From positions 1 to 64,000 of the IMG/VR virus record IMGVR_UViG_3300045972_000132: 64,000 nucleotides of DNA; one strand, given 5' to 3'. Each line of letters opens with the position of its first letter. Position 1 is the stretch's first letter. Origin of the DNA: a virus. Made by a program: the position numbers and the translations under genes. The notes below the pieces were generated by a model, which did not search any database, was not told where the DNA came from, and worked only from the letters and a program-made list of their open reading frames with translations. Below, piece by piece: positions 34,042-42,056 of this stretch.

Positions 34042-34695
34042 ATGGCAACATTCGTAATCACTAACGCTTCAGCTTCACAAGTCTATCTGAGGGACCTATA
34101 CGTCACCTTAGGCGCAGCGGGCCAAAAAAGCCAGCTTGTTGGACCCATCGACACGGTAACTACCGTTCGTCCAGTTGATGACTTCAATAAGATGCAAGAT
34201 CTTATGGCTAAGGTTGCTGCCGGAACTGTATCTGTAGCCATTACTCCAGACTCCAGTGAAGTTGGAAATGACCTTCTAGTTCCTCCAAGCTCTGTAACTG
34301 GTAACGATACTGCCCCCGTTGCCGCTGCTACGATTTTTGCAGCCGTCCCTACGGTAGTTCGTTTTCCAATCACTGCCGGTGCAGCATCGGCTTCAGATAC
34401 TGCCGTAATTGCCCTGAACGCAATTCCTTACAAGTTCCGCGTCCTAGACGCCTACGTTAAGGTAACTACCGCCTCAGGCGCTAACAACGTCACCGTTCAG
34501 ACCCGCGCCGCTGGTGCAGGTACTGCAATTATGACGGTTGTTTCCACTGCCGCTCTAGGTCTAGTCCGCGAAACCTCAACCGCAGTCGTTAGCCCGCTAG
34601 TAGTCCCCTCTGCTGCGGATGGTATCTTTATCCGTAACTCAGCTTCTGCCGCTTGGGCCGGTGAAATTATCCTCACCATCCGCAAGGAAGTCTAA
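34042..34695 (+). CDS. Beta-rich structural protein, unknown family
   Basis: The protein has 217 residues, rich in Ala, Val and Thr, and predicted all beta. AAGGAG lies upstream of the ATG. It lies between sheath and tube genes and has its own promoter, so high late expression is likely. The C-terminal 110 residues look like a jelly-roll-type domain. A decoration or tail-associated protein would fit; the family is not recognised. Confidence 0.6.
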   Translation: MATFVITNASASQVYLRDLYVTLGAAGQKSQLVGPIDTVTTVRPVDDFNKMQDLMAKVAAGTVSVAITPDSSEVGNDLLVPPSSVTGNDTAPVAAATIFAAVPTVVRFPITAGAASASDTAVIALNAIPYKFRVLDAYVKVTTASGANNVTVQTRAAGAGTAIMTVVSTAALGLVRETSTAVVSPLVVPSAADGIFIRNSASAAWAGEIILTIRKEV

Positions 34696-34706
34696 GAATT
34701 AGTAGT

Positions 34707-34728
34707 TACGTTATAAGTGAAGTATAAT
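34707..34728 (+). promoter_or_regulatory. Tube-gene promoter with late-box operator (copy 1)
   Basis: TACGTTA-TAAG-TGAAGTA (34707-34724) is an imperfect copy of the late inverted repeat, running into TATAAT (34723-34728). The right arm is intact and the left arm has two changes. No good -35 box is visible at 17 bp. Confidence 0.6.
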
Positions 34729-34739
34729 GTTGTTCATGG

Positions 34740-34780
34740 GTAAGGGTTGTCAGGTCAGACTAGGATCTGACAGCCCTTAC
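34740..34780 (+). promoter_or_regulatory. Strong hairpin at the 5' end of the tube mRNA
   Basis: A 14-bp stem (34740-34753 with 34767-34780, one G-T pair) with a 13-base loop begins about 5 bases after the expected transcription start. TTTTT and the ribosome site GGAGG follow at once. It could protect the 5' end, attenuate transcription, or stop read-through from upstream. Confidence 0.8.
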
Positions 34781-34796
34781 ATTTTTGGAGGTTAAG

Positions 34797-35408
34797 ATGG
34801 CAAGAAGCGCACGAAGTGTAAAGACGGATTATCTGCATAACATGCGATTCCATGTCAGCTTAGGAACCGACGAAGACCTTTTAAATGCTGCCAATTCAGC
34901 AGCAGGTACTGCCGCTGTTAACGCAAAAGCTGGCTTTAGCTTTGTCGGCCTACCTCAGATGACTGTAGAGAACGTGGAGTATAAGGAAGGAATCTGGGTC
35001 TACTCTAGAAAATACCCAGGAAACCCCTCTTTCAATACAGTTACAATGCAACGCGGAGTGGCAAGAGGCGATTCGTCGTTCTTAAATTGGATTCTAAGAG
35101 TAGCAGAAGGCTCTGGCGAGTACCGTCAAGATATCATAATCAGTCAGCTATCTAGAGATAACAACCTATTCTTACGCAAAGACGGTACTGTTGAATCTAA
35201 TAATCTTTTAGTTAACAACATCATAGATACAACTGTAGGTCGTCAGATTACGCTTCATGAGGCGTTTCCAATTAGCCACAAACTTGGCTCCGACTTAGAT
35301 GCCAAGTCCTCGGACGTTTCTATTATGGAAATTGAATTTGCCTTCGAGTACATCAGTGTTAAGCAAGGAACCATCCCCGACAAGGGAGATCTGGCTCAAC
35401 CTGCTTAA
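34797..35408 (+). CDS. Tail tube protein
   Basis: The protein has 203 residues. It matches the gp19-type tube family: FSFVGLPQMTVENVEYKEG, then SRKYPGNPSFNTVTMQRG and a segment with SFLNWI. The ATG at 34797 is used because an earlier in-frame TTG overlaps the ribosome site GGAGG. Tube subunits stack as hexameric rings around which the sheath contracts. Its own promoter and leader hairpin suggest strong late expression. Confidence 0.93.
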   Translation: MARSARSVKTDYLHNMRFHVSLGTDEDLLNAANSAAGTAAVNAKAGFSFVGLPQMTVENVEYKEGIWVYSRKYPGNPSFNTVTMQRGVARGDSSFLNWILRVAEGSGEYRQDIIISQLSRDNNLFLRKDGTVESNNLLVNNIIDTTVGRQITLHEAFPISHKLGSDLDAKSSDVSIMEIEFAFEYISVKQGTIPDKGDLAQPA

Positions 35409-35430
35409 TTTATAAATATTGGAATGAATC

Positions 35431-36165
35431 GTGGCTAGAAAAACTCTTGGTGATGTTCTACAGAACCATGCTTTCTGGCTTATGGACCTTGCCCCAATTG
35501 GAGCAGGTAGTATTCCCTTATTTGCACCTCTTGGTGGCTTCAGTAGCATAACCGCACCCGAAATCCAAGTAGAGACCGAAGAAATAACAGAGGGAAACTG
35601 GTACTACAAGACCCCTATTGTTAAGCGTGCTCAAGTAAGTCCGATTACGCTGAAGAAGGGGTCTACTTGGCAAAACGCCGATTTCTATCGTTGGATCAAC
35701 AGCGCCATTAGAGGCAATACTGTATTCGAGAGTGGATCCTTCGCTGCGGGGCAGTCCCTTATAGACTCCTTTGGCGGCCCTACCTACCGTCGAAATTTAC
35801 TTCTAATCCAGTTCCTTCGTAGTTCACCTATTAATTTAGGTGATGTTACCAGCGGCGTACAGCAGGCTGCCGCCATTGGGGTTCTTGCCGGGGCCGGAAT
35901 TGCTGCGGGGGCTATTAGTGGCGGTGCAGCATCTGCTGTAGCCTCCGGAGTCGCATCCGGAGTTTCTCTGGGAATTGATAAAACCATAGGCGGCGAACTT
36001 CCTCTTCTAGCTCTTAGGATTCCAGCCAAGGCTTGGGTCCTTTATGAATGCATCCCCACCAGATACAAAGCCTCTGGCGACTTTGATGCCATGTCTGCTA
36101 GTGTCTCTATTCAAGAACTTGAAATCAAACCCTCATATATTGAAGAAATTTCACTATTCAGTTAG
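35431..36165 (+). CDS. Second tail-tube-like protein with a hydrophobic Gly/Ala insert
   Basis: The protein has 244 residues from a GTG. It resembles the tube protein in the first 110 residues (VETEEITEGNWYYKTP, TLKKGSTWQNADFYRWI) and in the C-terminal strand with SVSIQELEI. Residues about 144-181 are an unusual run of Ala, Gly, Val and Ser that could form a membrane-inserting hairpin or a flexible plug. Possible roles are the tube initiator (gp54-like) or a tube tip protein next to the baseplate. Confidence 0.75.
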   Translation: MARKTLGDVLQNHAFWLMDLAPIGAGSIPLFAPLGGFSSITAPEIQVETEEITEGNWYYKTPIVKRAQVSPITLKKGSTWQNADFYRWINSAIRGNTVFESGSFAAGQSLIDSFGGPTYRRNLLLIQFLRSSPINLGDVTSGVQQAAAIGVLAGAGIAAGAISGGAASAVASGVASGVSLGIDKTIGGELPLLALRIPAKAWVLYECIPTRYKASGDFDAMSASVSIQELEIKPSYIEEISLFS

Positions 36166-36174
36166 GATCTCTAG

Positions 36175-36429
36175 ATGATTCCCTTTCCAAATTACATTGA
36201 TGTAGAGGAATTGATTCAATCCAACCAAGCTGTTGAAATGACCCTTTCCGGAAATGTCGGAAACTTCATGGTTCCACTTGGTTCAGAAGTTCTACGTCCC
36301 CCTATTGCTCCTTGGTCGGCAGGTAGAAGTGGTCCTATGGCGAAAATCTATTCAGTCCTTGCTAATCGTGAGCGTAGGAAGCATTTAGGTAAGCAAGCCT
36401 CAAAGCTTTACATGCCTGAGGAAAGCTAA
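36175..36429 (+). CDS. Small hypothetical tail-module protein
   Basis: The protein has 84 residues with a basic C-terminal helix (RERRKHLGKQASKLY). It lies ten bases after the tube-like gene, and its stop overlaps the next ATG (TAATG). No family is recognised. Confidence 0.6.
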   Translation: MIPFPNYIDVEELIQSNQAVEMTLSGNVGNFMVPLGSEVLRPPIAPWSAGRSGPMAKIYSVLANRERRKHLGKQASKLYMPEES

Positions 36430-36695
36430 TGATTCTAGAAAGCTTAATCTCCATTGGAGACCTTCTTCAAGAGGTTAGTAAAAACAATCCGACTACTACT
36501 ACACAAGTTGGAACCTACACCATTAATACCTTCTCCAAGGTAACAATCACTACTGCGGTCAAGGGCAAGACAGCTAAGGTATCTACGACCTTTAAGTTGA
36601 ATCCTCGTACTTCTGACGGGTTTGATCTTGATGGTGCAGATAGTTATCTGAGTAAGAGTCGTAAAGCCAAGGTCCAAGTCGGCGCTGAATTGTAA
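36429..36695 (+). CDS. Small hypothetical tail-module protein
   Basis: The protein has 88 residues, beta-rich, with Thr/Lys-rich strands in the middle and a basic end. Its start is coupled to the previous gene. No family is recognised. It is the last gene before the late-box promoter at 36697. Confidence 0.6.
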   Translation: MILESLISIGDLLQEVSKNNPTTTTQVGTYTINTFSKVTITTAVKGKTAKVSTTFKLNPRTSDGFDLDGADSYLSKSRKAKVQVGAEL

Positions 36696-36696
36696 T

Positions 36697-36725
36697 TTGT
36701 ACTTACTTCACTTTTGAAGTATAAT
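36697..36725 (+). promoter_or_regulatory. Promoter with the best late-box palindrome (copy 2)
   Basis: TTGTAC (36697-36702), a 17-bp spacer and TATAAT (36720-36725) form the promoter. The spacer and first -10 bases hold TACTTCACTTTTGAAGTA (36704-36721), a perfect palindrome of 7-bp arms around CTTT. The ATG at 36732 lies 6 bases after the -10 box, so the transcript is leaderless. It drives the gene for a predicted DNA-binding protein. Confidence 0.75.
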
Positions 36726-36731
36726 GATTGA

Positions 36732-37238
36732 ATGGTAAATTCAATCGAGTGGGAAAAATCGGTTCTAGAGCAGCACTCCGTATGTGCTAACTGCGGTGAT
36801 AGTAAGAATTTAATTGTGCGGCCTCTAGTGGCACCACTAAACGGGGGGCAATCAAGAGCTTCCAACGCCTCGGTTCTCTGCCGTGGCTGCGAGATCAACT
36901 CCTTCTTATCCAATACAGAAACCCAAGAAAAACAGCTAGTGAACTTTTGGCTCTCCGCATCACTCTATGAGTGGCTCAAGACAAACGCCGAGAAGTCTTC
37001 AATGGGTTCCTTGATTCGATATATGATCTCCCGCTACACTGGTTCCCCTAGTGCCTTCGAAGACCTTGCTCTTTGGGTAGATGTCCAATCTGAAGTAAAG
37101 GTAAACATCTGGGTTCCACAGAAGGAATATCTGGAATTCAAGACCCTAATTGAGGAGCGCGGCAGTACTGTCACCGACGCTCTCAAGTCCCTCTTACTAA
37201 TTTTCAAAAACGAACAAACCGAGGCCCACCATGACTAA
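36732..37238 (+). CDS. Zinc-finger protein with two ribbon-helix-helix-like units, putative regulator
   Basis: The protein has 168 residues. C18, C21, C50 and C53 form a CxxC...CxxC site like that of HNH nucleases, but the catalytic His positions appear replaced (IVRPLVAPLNGG), so it is probably a degenerate HNH. Residues 68-102 (VNFWLSASLYEWLK and a SLIRYMISRY helix) and 121-159 (VKVNIWVPQKEYLEFK and a DALKSLLLIF helix) each look like a ribbon-helix-helix unit. Two such units in one chain could bind an inverted repeat. Its own promoter holds the best late-box palindrome. It may be the regulator of the late boxes; a mere remnant of a mobile HNH gene is the alternative. Confidence 0.5.
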   Translation: MVNSIEWEKSVLEQHSVCANCGDSKNLIVRPLVAPLNGGQSRASNASVLCRGCEINSFLSNTETQEKQLVNFWLSASLYEWLKTNAEKSSMGSLIRYMISRYTGSPSAFEDLALWVDVQSEVKVNIWVPQKEYLEFKTLIEERGSTVTDALKSLLLIFKNEQTEAHHD

Positions 37239-38010
37239 TGCAGTTGACATTGCAGTACGAGCAATTGATGACATGAAGTCTTCTACCGGGCTATTTAAAC
37301 TCCCTGGTGGATACTTGGATGAAAAGGGCATCTTACACGATGAGATTCAAATCAGAGAAATGACCGGTGCTGAGGAGGACATCCTAGCTGGTAAGACGGA
37401 TTCTATCACTCTGAAGCTAAACGCTATTATGGCTGGATGTCTAGTGAGGATCGGTTCCATCACAGATCCTGGTGAAATTGCCAAGGTTATCAATCTTTTG
37501 CCCTCAGGGGATCGTATTTATCTTCTAGTTCTGATTCGTATGGTTACACTAGGGGACGACTTTGCCTTCGATGAGAAATGCCCTGAGTGTGGCGACAAGG
37601 CTACCTACAATATTTTTCTAAGCAGCTTGGAAGTTACACCAATGAAGGACAAGAACAAGCGCGAGTTTGAATTCACTGCACCTTCTGGGAAGAAAATCAT
37701 CATAAAGACCCTCCTGGGAAAAGATGAGGGCTTGGCATCTAAATACGGTGAAGAGTATCCAAATGACGTTGTAAGCGCCATCATGCTTGCTAGAGTGGTC
37801 TCAATTGACGGTGTTCCTGCCACCGTAGAGTCCCTTAAAAAATTGGGCTGGAAGGATCGGTCCTTTGCCCGCAAGTCCATTGAATCAATTGATGGAGGGG
37901 TCGAGCTTGGGGTTACGAATGAATGCAAGAAGTGCAATTTTGAATTCACCAAGGACTTACAGATTGGAAGCCAAAGTTTTTTCTTCCCTTCGGAGACCCT
38001 GAACTCCTAG
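37231..38010 (+). CDS. Tail assembly chaperone, short form
   Basis: The protein has 259 residues. It precedes the tape measure gene and ends shortly after a slippery site. A zinc-like site is present (C117, C120, C232, C235). The family resembles the T4 gp26-type baseplate assembly proteins in the same place of other phages. It overlaps the RHH gene by 8 bp. It would bind the tape measure protein during tail assembly together with the frameshifted long form. Confidence 0.75.
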   Translation: MTNAVDIAVRAIDDMKSSTGLFKLPGGYLDEKGILHDEIQIREMTGAEEDILAGKTDSITLKLNAIMAGCLVRIGSITDPGEIAKVINLLPSGDRIYLLVLIRMVTLGDDFAFDEKCPECGDKATYNIFLSSLEVTPMKDKNKREFEFTAPSGKKIIIKTLLGKDEGLASKYGEEYPNDVVSAIMLARVVSIDGVPATVESLKKLGWKDRSFARKSIESIDGGVELGVTNECKKCNFEFTKDLQIGSQSFFFPSETLNS

Positions 38011-38153
38011 AGGCTCAGTATTTTAGCTTCCTTGAGTACTGGCACATAAGTTACACGGAGTTTTTAAATATCCCGTGTAGTCTCCGATTTAGATTGCTAA
38101 CTAGAAAGGACGAACTGGAACGTAGGCGTCAAGAAGCATATAATAGGAAGTAA
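37231..38153 (+). CDS. Tail assembly chaperone, -1 frameshift long form (G-T type)
   Basis: A shift at TTTTTTC (37977-37983) joins the first 251 residues to 56 residues read in the -1 frame, ending at the TAA at 38151-38153, 18 bases before the tape measure ATG. The extension (FGDPELLEAQYFSFLEYWHI then a basic helix RKDELERRRQEAYNRK) has the look of T-domain chaperone tails. The -1 frame is open throughout and fills the otherwise empty stretch 38011-38153. This is the standard layout of the lambda G/GT pair and its myovirus equivalents. Confidence 0.85.
37977..37983 (+). promoter_or_regulatory. Slippery heptamer of the tail assembly chaperone
   Basis: T TTT TTC in zero-frame phase (AGT TTT TTC) is a perfect X XXY YYZ -1 slippage site, 24 bases before the zero-frame TAG. 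No strong downstream hairpin is visible; only a 4-bp GGAG/CTCC pairing is close by. Confidence 0.85.
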
Positions 38154-38171
38154 TTCTAAAATGGAGTCTTG

Positions 38172-40313
38172 ATGGCACTTCCAGGGCTAGGTCTAGCATA
38201 TTTATTCGTTGGTAAGGACGCTGGTCTTGGTAAAGCCCAAGACGAGGCTACCAGCGGTTTCGAAAAACTTGGAAAGTATGTATCTGGGGTTGCCTCCAGA
38301 ATGGGTGAACTTGCGACCAATACTGGTCAGCTAATGACTGCCTTCGAAGCTCGTAATTTTGATGCAAAGAATTCTATTTACGGTGTCTTTGCAGGAATGG
38401 GCCAAACAGCCGCTTCGTCCGCTAAGGCTAGCGATCAACTAATCAGCATGGCTCGCAAACTGAACACGATGGATAAAGTTCCCGAAATGGCGGAAGCCTT
38501 TAGAGAGCTTACTAATATAAAATTCAATGGTGGCGGCGCAAAAGACGTAAACTCTATGGTTGAGCAGCTTACTCGCCTATCTGGGGTCACGGGGGCATCA
38601 ATCACGGGTTTATCTAGGTCACTTGTCGCGCTAACAAACCAGAAAGTATCTGCCGGGGGTATCACAGATATTCTTGATTCCGTTATTAGTATGGGTAAAG
38701 AGTTTGGTACTGGAGACACTGCGGTTAAGAATCTGGAGCGCATAGTCGCCGCTGTTAGAGATGCTACTCAGAAAACCGGATCAGATCCACAAAAGTTTAT
38801 AAAAGAAACCTCCGGTCTTGCATCCATCATCGACACATTTTCCCCCGGTAAAGGAGCAGACGCCGCTATTGGGATTATGAGCAAAACTCAATCAGAATAC
38901 GATACTTTTCAAAAAATGTTTACTGGGGATGCTACTCAATTAGACAAGAGTACTGTATTAGGTGCGCTCTTATTGGGTAGCGCGGACAAAGGATTCGGAC
39001 TATTTAAGAGTTCTCCTCTGAAATGGATTCAAGAGGTAACTAAGGGTCTAAGGGATCTCGGTCCCGCAAGTACTGTATTCAAAAAATTTAAAAAGGATTT
39101 AACTACAAGTGGTCAAGGTGATTTGTGGAGAGTAATTGAAAGTGAATTAGAACAGGCAGGAAATATTGAAAAAGCTATAAAAGCTAGTGAGAACGCAAAA
39201 GGCGCTTCAGGTAAAATGGCTGCGGAACATAGAAACAAGTACAAGCCTGACGAACAGATAGCCTTAAATACGGATTCTGCATGGACTAAATTTAGAGGCA
39301 TGTTTGGTGACAAGCAATCTAAATATGTTAAAGATTCCACCAAGGTATTCAATGATTTTTTTAAAACCCTTCAGGAGGGTGCTAAAACCAATCCAGACTT
39401 AAAAACCTTATCAGATACAGTATCTAATCTAGATAAATTCGGTATGAAGGGATTTTTTGGAGAGTCTACTAGGTCAAAATTTGGTGCCTTGGGTCAGGTT
39501 CTGGATAAATTAGGCCCAAGCTTAGACTCCCTGTCTAAGTATGGTTTCAAACTAGAGAACTTATTCAGCCCATCCGGATTACTCCAAACAGGGTTACAGG
39601 CCCTCGCCGGGGACTTTGCTGCTAACTTTATGGAGTCCGGCAGCTTCTCTAAAGCCATGTCAGCAACCATAGAAGATGTTAAGAAATTCTACGCCAAAGT
39701 TAAATACTATGGCAAGAAGGTCTGGGGCTTCCTAAAAACTTATTGGGACGCTCACGGAGAGGAAATAAAGAAGGAGATCAGCGAAATATGGAAAGAACTC
39801 AGCGAGACCTTCGGACCCACAGTTTCCGGATGGGGAGAATCCTTCAAGAAAACATTGAATGAATTCTGGAAAGAATACAGACCGGCATTCGTAAAACTAG
39901 GTACCGCGATAGGTGAGGGAATTCAAGAGGGTCTAAAAAAGATGCTTCCCAAATGGATGCAAAAGGAAGTAAGTGCCTCTGGTGGTGGTGGGGACATAGT
40001 TCCCCTATTCGATATCAACGATTACCTGAAACGAAAGCACGAATCCGAAGGCCCCCTGCTCCCACCATCACCAACAAAACACGAAGACGCTGCATCTACT
40101 GCGAGTACTATGGCTGCTTTGAAAAAAGCACAGTCGAACCCCATCTTTGACTTTCCTAGTGGTCCGTCGTCCAATGCAAACTCCTCTTCTGTATCTGTAG
40201 TGGATAAATTGGACAAACTAATTGATTCTAATAATGCTCTCGCTAACGCCTTCAAGACTTGGCTTCCACCATCTAAAAGACCCGTGTCCTCCGCAGGATC
40301 TCCGAGTAAATAA
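38172..40313 (+). CDS. Tail tape measure protein
   Basis: The protein has 713 residues. It follows the chaperone pair and precedes baseplate hub genes. It is long and mostly helical with repeated Gly/Ala/Ser/Lys-rich segments, a hydrophobic patch at about 455-490 and a Trp-rich helical segment (510-590, KKVWGFLKTYWDAHG, IWKELSETF). The ATG at 38172 is used, with GGAG 5 bases upstream; an in-frame TTG three bases earlier is less likely. At about 0.15 nm per residue the tail would be near 105 nm. Pro/Ser-rich C-terminal linker follows. Confidence 0.85.
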   Translation: MALPGLGLAYLFVGKDAGLGKAQDEATSGFEKLGKYVSGVASRMGELATNTGQLMTAFEARNFDAKNSIYGVFAGMGQTAASSAKASDQLISMARKLNTMDKVPEMAEAFRELTNIKFNGGGAKDVNSMVEQLTRLSGVTGASITGLSRSLVALTNQKVSAGGITDILDSVISMGKEFGTGDTAVKNLERIVAAVRDATQKTGSDPQKFIKETSGLASIIDTFSPGKGADAAIGIMSKTQSEYDTFQKMFTGDATQLDKSTVLGALLLGSADKGFGLFKSSPLKWIQEVTKGLRDLGPASTVFKKFKKDLTTSGQGDLWRVIESELEQAGNIEKAIKASENAKGASGKMAAEHRNKYKPDEQIALNTDSAWTKFRGMFGDKQSKYVKDSTKVFNDFFKTLQEGAKTNPDLKTLSDTVSNLDKFGMKGFFGESTRSKFGALGQVLDKLGPSLDSLSKYGFKLENLFSPSGLLQTGLQALAGDFAANFMESGSFSKAMSATIEDVKKFYAKVKYYGKKVWGFLKTYWDAHGEEIKKEISEIWKELSETFGPTVSGWGESFKKTLNEFWKEYRPAFVKLGTAIGEGIQEGLKKMLPKWMQKEVSASGGGGDIVPLFDINDYLKRKHESEGPLLPPSPTKHEDAASTASTMAALKKAQSNPIFDFPSGPSSNANSSSVSVVDKLDKLIDSNNALANAFKTWLPPSKRPVSSAGSPSK

Positions 40314-40630
40314 TGTCTACTAATATATCCAAGAACAGCCGTCTTACCTTTTCAGATCTGCTAGACACTGATCAAGTAGAGTTTTGGGATCTACCCAACT
40401 ATCCTAGAATCCCCACTTCAGCCGGGGACATTCTTTACATGGTTCTAGTGAACGATAGACTAGACTTATTAGCCCATAAGTATTATGGTGACTCTAACCT
40501 CTGGTGGGTAATTGCGGTCGCTAACTCACTGGACTGCCTTCCGATTGATCTCGTCGCTGGCAGTCAAATTCTAATCCCTTCCCCACAGATAGCGCTTAAC
40601 AAGGTAATGAAAGATACTGGCACAAACTAA
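40313..40630 (+). CDS. LysM-like baseplate wedge protein, gp53-type
   Basis: The protein has 105 residues. DRLDLLAHKYYGDSNLWWVI and GSQILIPSP form a LysM-like motif as in gp53 and other small baseplate proteins that lie next to the hub. Its ATG overlaps the stop of the tape measure gene (TAATG), and its stop overlaps the next ATG. In T4, gp53 is a wedge protein; here the position next to the hub is also compatible with a hub cap. Confidence 0.7.
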   Translation: MSTNISKNSRLTFSDLLDTDQVEFWDLPNYPRIPTSAGDILYMVLVNDRLDLLAHKYYGDSNLWWVIAVANSLDCLPIDLVAGSQILIPSPQIALNKVMKDTGTN

Positions 40631-42048
40631 TGCCTACTTATGATTTCTTCTCACCCATGATGTCTACCGCAATCGTTGCCAAGGATGGAACGGTAGTTCC
40701 ACTTTGGACTAATACTCATGGAGATAACGTAGAGAATCCAAACGCAGCTAGTATTAAACGGATAGCCGGAATCACAAGTATCCCCTATGTGACTAGCATT
40801 AGAATCACAGTTGGTTTAGCCTGTCTACCGATCATCACTATTACCTTAACACCTCCCTATGAGGATGCAATTAAATTATTAGATAGTGAGTTTCTAGATT
40901 GGAGTTCCTGCGCGATTCGTACCCAAGTCGGATATACAGGCAAAGATACTATTCTATCCCCAGTTTTTACAGGATTCATGCTTCAACCTGCTATTACATT
41001 TGGATCCCAAATCTCCATCACTTTAAACGCTCAAGGTCCCTTTAGTGTTTTTTCTAACGAGAAGAGTGTAATATTTCCCGGAACACATAGTTCTAAGGAA
41101 ATTTTAGAGCAGGCATTGCGGGGAAAGAAGGACCATCCCAGACCAGCAGTAGGCCCTGATAATGTTATTATAAATTTGTCCGTTGATTGGTCTGAGGTAG
41201 ACAAGGATCCTCAAGTCAAAAAGATTTGGGAAGACCCTAAGACGAATACACATTACGCAGACATGACAGATTGGGATATAATTGACCGTCTGTGCAGAGA
41301 ATGCAGATCTTGGTTTATGATAAACAACTCCAAGTTAGTCGTCGTTCCCAATAAAAACTTCGAATCTGAAAAGCCCGCAAGAGTATTCCATGTTTATGGA
41401 GCGCCTAACGGGACCTTTGGGGATATGGAGTACCCTGCATTTCACGTTACTTCAAATTACACAGGAAACCTATTACCGGGGACTCTAGATTCCCTTCGCG
41501 CAGAAGTAATCTCGTATACAGATAAAACTATAACTAGCTACCCGATAACAGCAAAATCCATAAAAGCATCTCTTGTAGGCGATAAGGAAATTACATTCAA
41601 GGACCCTAATATTTCATCCGCCAAGGCTGATCTTCAAATAAAGGATCCTGGTTCTACTCTACCCAACTTTATTAATACTCACGGCAGTAAGCCTGAATCA
41701 TTAAAACTAGTGGAATCCAGACTAGAGCAAATAACTTCAAAACAAGGACCAACCTGCACGGTAGACACCATCGGAATCCCTGATTTATTTCCAGGTGAAA
41801 TAGTAGAACTCAGAGGCTGTAGTCTACGACTCAATGGAGCCTACATAGTTCAGGAGTTTACCCACAACTTCAACTCATCTGGTTTTACAACTTCTTTGAC
41901 CCTAAACACAGCAGCGTTGAAAGTATCTAAAGAGTCCGCCGAACCTACCGCAAATACAAATGATTCGAAGGCGAAGTCTTCAGAAGATACCGGTAAGCCT
42001 AAACCAAAAGGCAGCAAGACTAAGCAAGCTAAACCTTCTACTAAGTAA
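40630..42048 (+). CDS. Baseplate hub protein, gp27/gpD-like
   Basis: The protein has 472 residues. It has the hub-domain pattern: two beta-barrel-like parts around residues 45-140 and 300-430, with segments SIRITVGLACLPIITITLTPP, VFTGFMLQPAITFG and a late INTHG/VRLEQITSKQGP-like part. It sits between the LysM-like gene and the spike gene, as gpD-like hubs do. The hub joins the tube to the spike. The C-terminal 40 residues are Lys/Ser-rich and probably flexible. Confidence 0.75.
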   Translation: MPTYDFFSPMMSTAIVAKDGTVVPLWTNTHGDNVENPNAASIKRIAGITSIPYVTSIRITVGLACLPIITITLTPPYEDAIKLLDSEFLDWSSCAIRTQVGYTGKDTILSPVFTGFMLQPAITFGSQISITLNAQGPFSVFSNEKSVIFPGTHSSKEILEQALRGKKDHPRPAVGPDNVIINLSVDWSEVDKDPQVKKIWEDPKTNTHYADMTDWDIIDRLCRECRSWFMINNSKLVVVPNKNFESEKPARVFHVYGAPNGTFGDMEYPAFHVTSNYTGNLLPGTLDSLRAEVISYTDKTITSYPITAKSIKASLVGDKEITFKDPNISSAKADLQIKDPGSTLPNFINTHGSKPESLKLVESRLEQITSKQGPTCTVDTIGIPDLFPGEIVELRGCSLRLNGAYIVQEFTHNFNSSGFTTSLTLNTAALKVSKESAEPTANTNDSKAKSSEDTGKPKPKGSKTKQAKPSTK

Positions 42049-42056
42049 GAATAATC

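Noticed and set aside
38011-38171. An intergenic gap with regulatory function before the tape measure gene
   Set aside because: The stretch is open in the -1 frame and is explained by the frameshifted chaperone.
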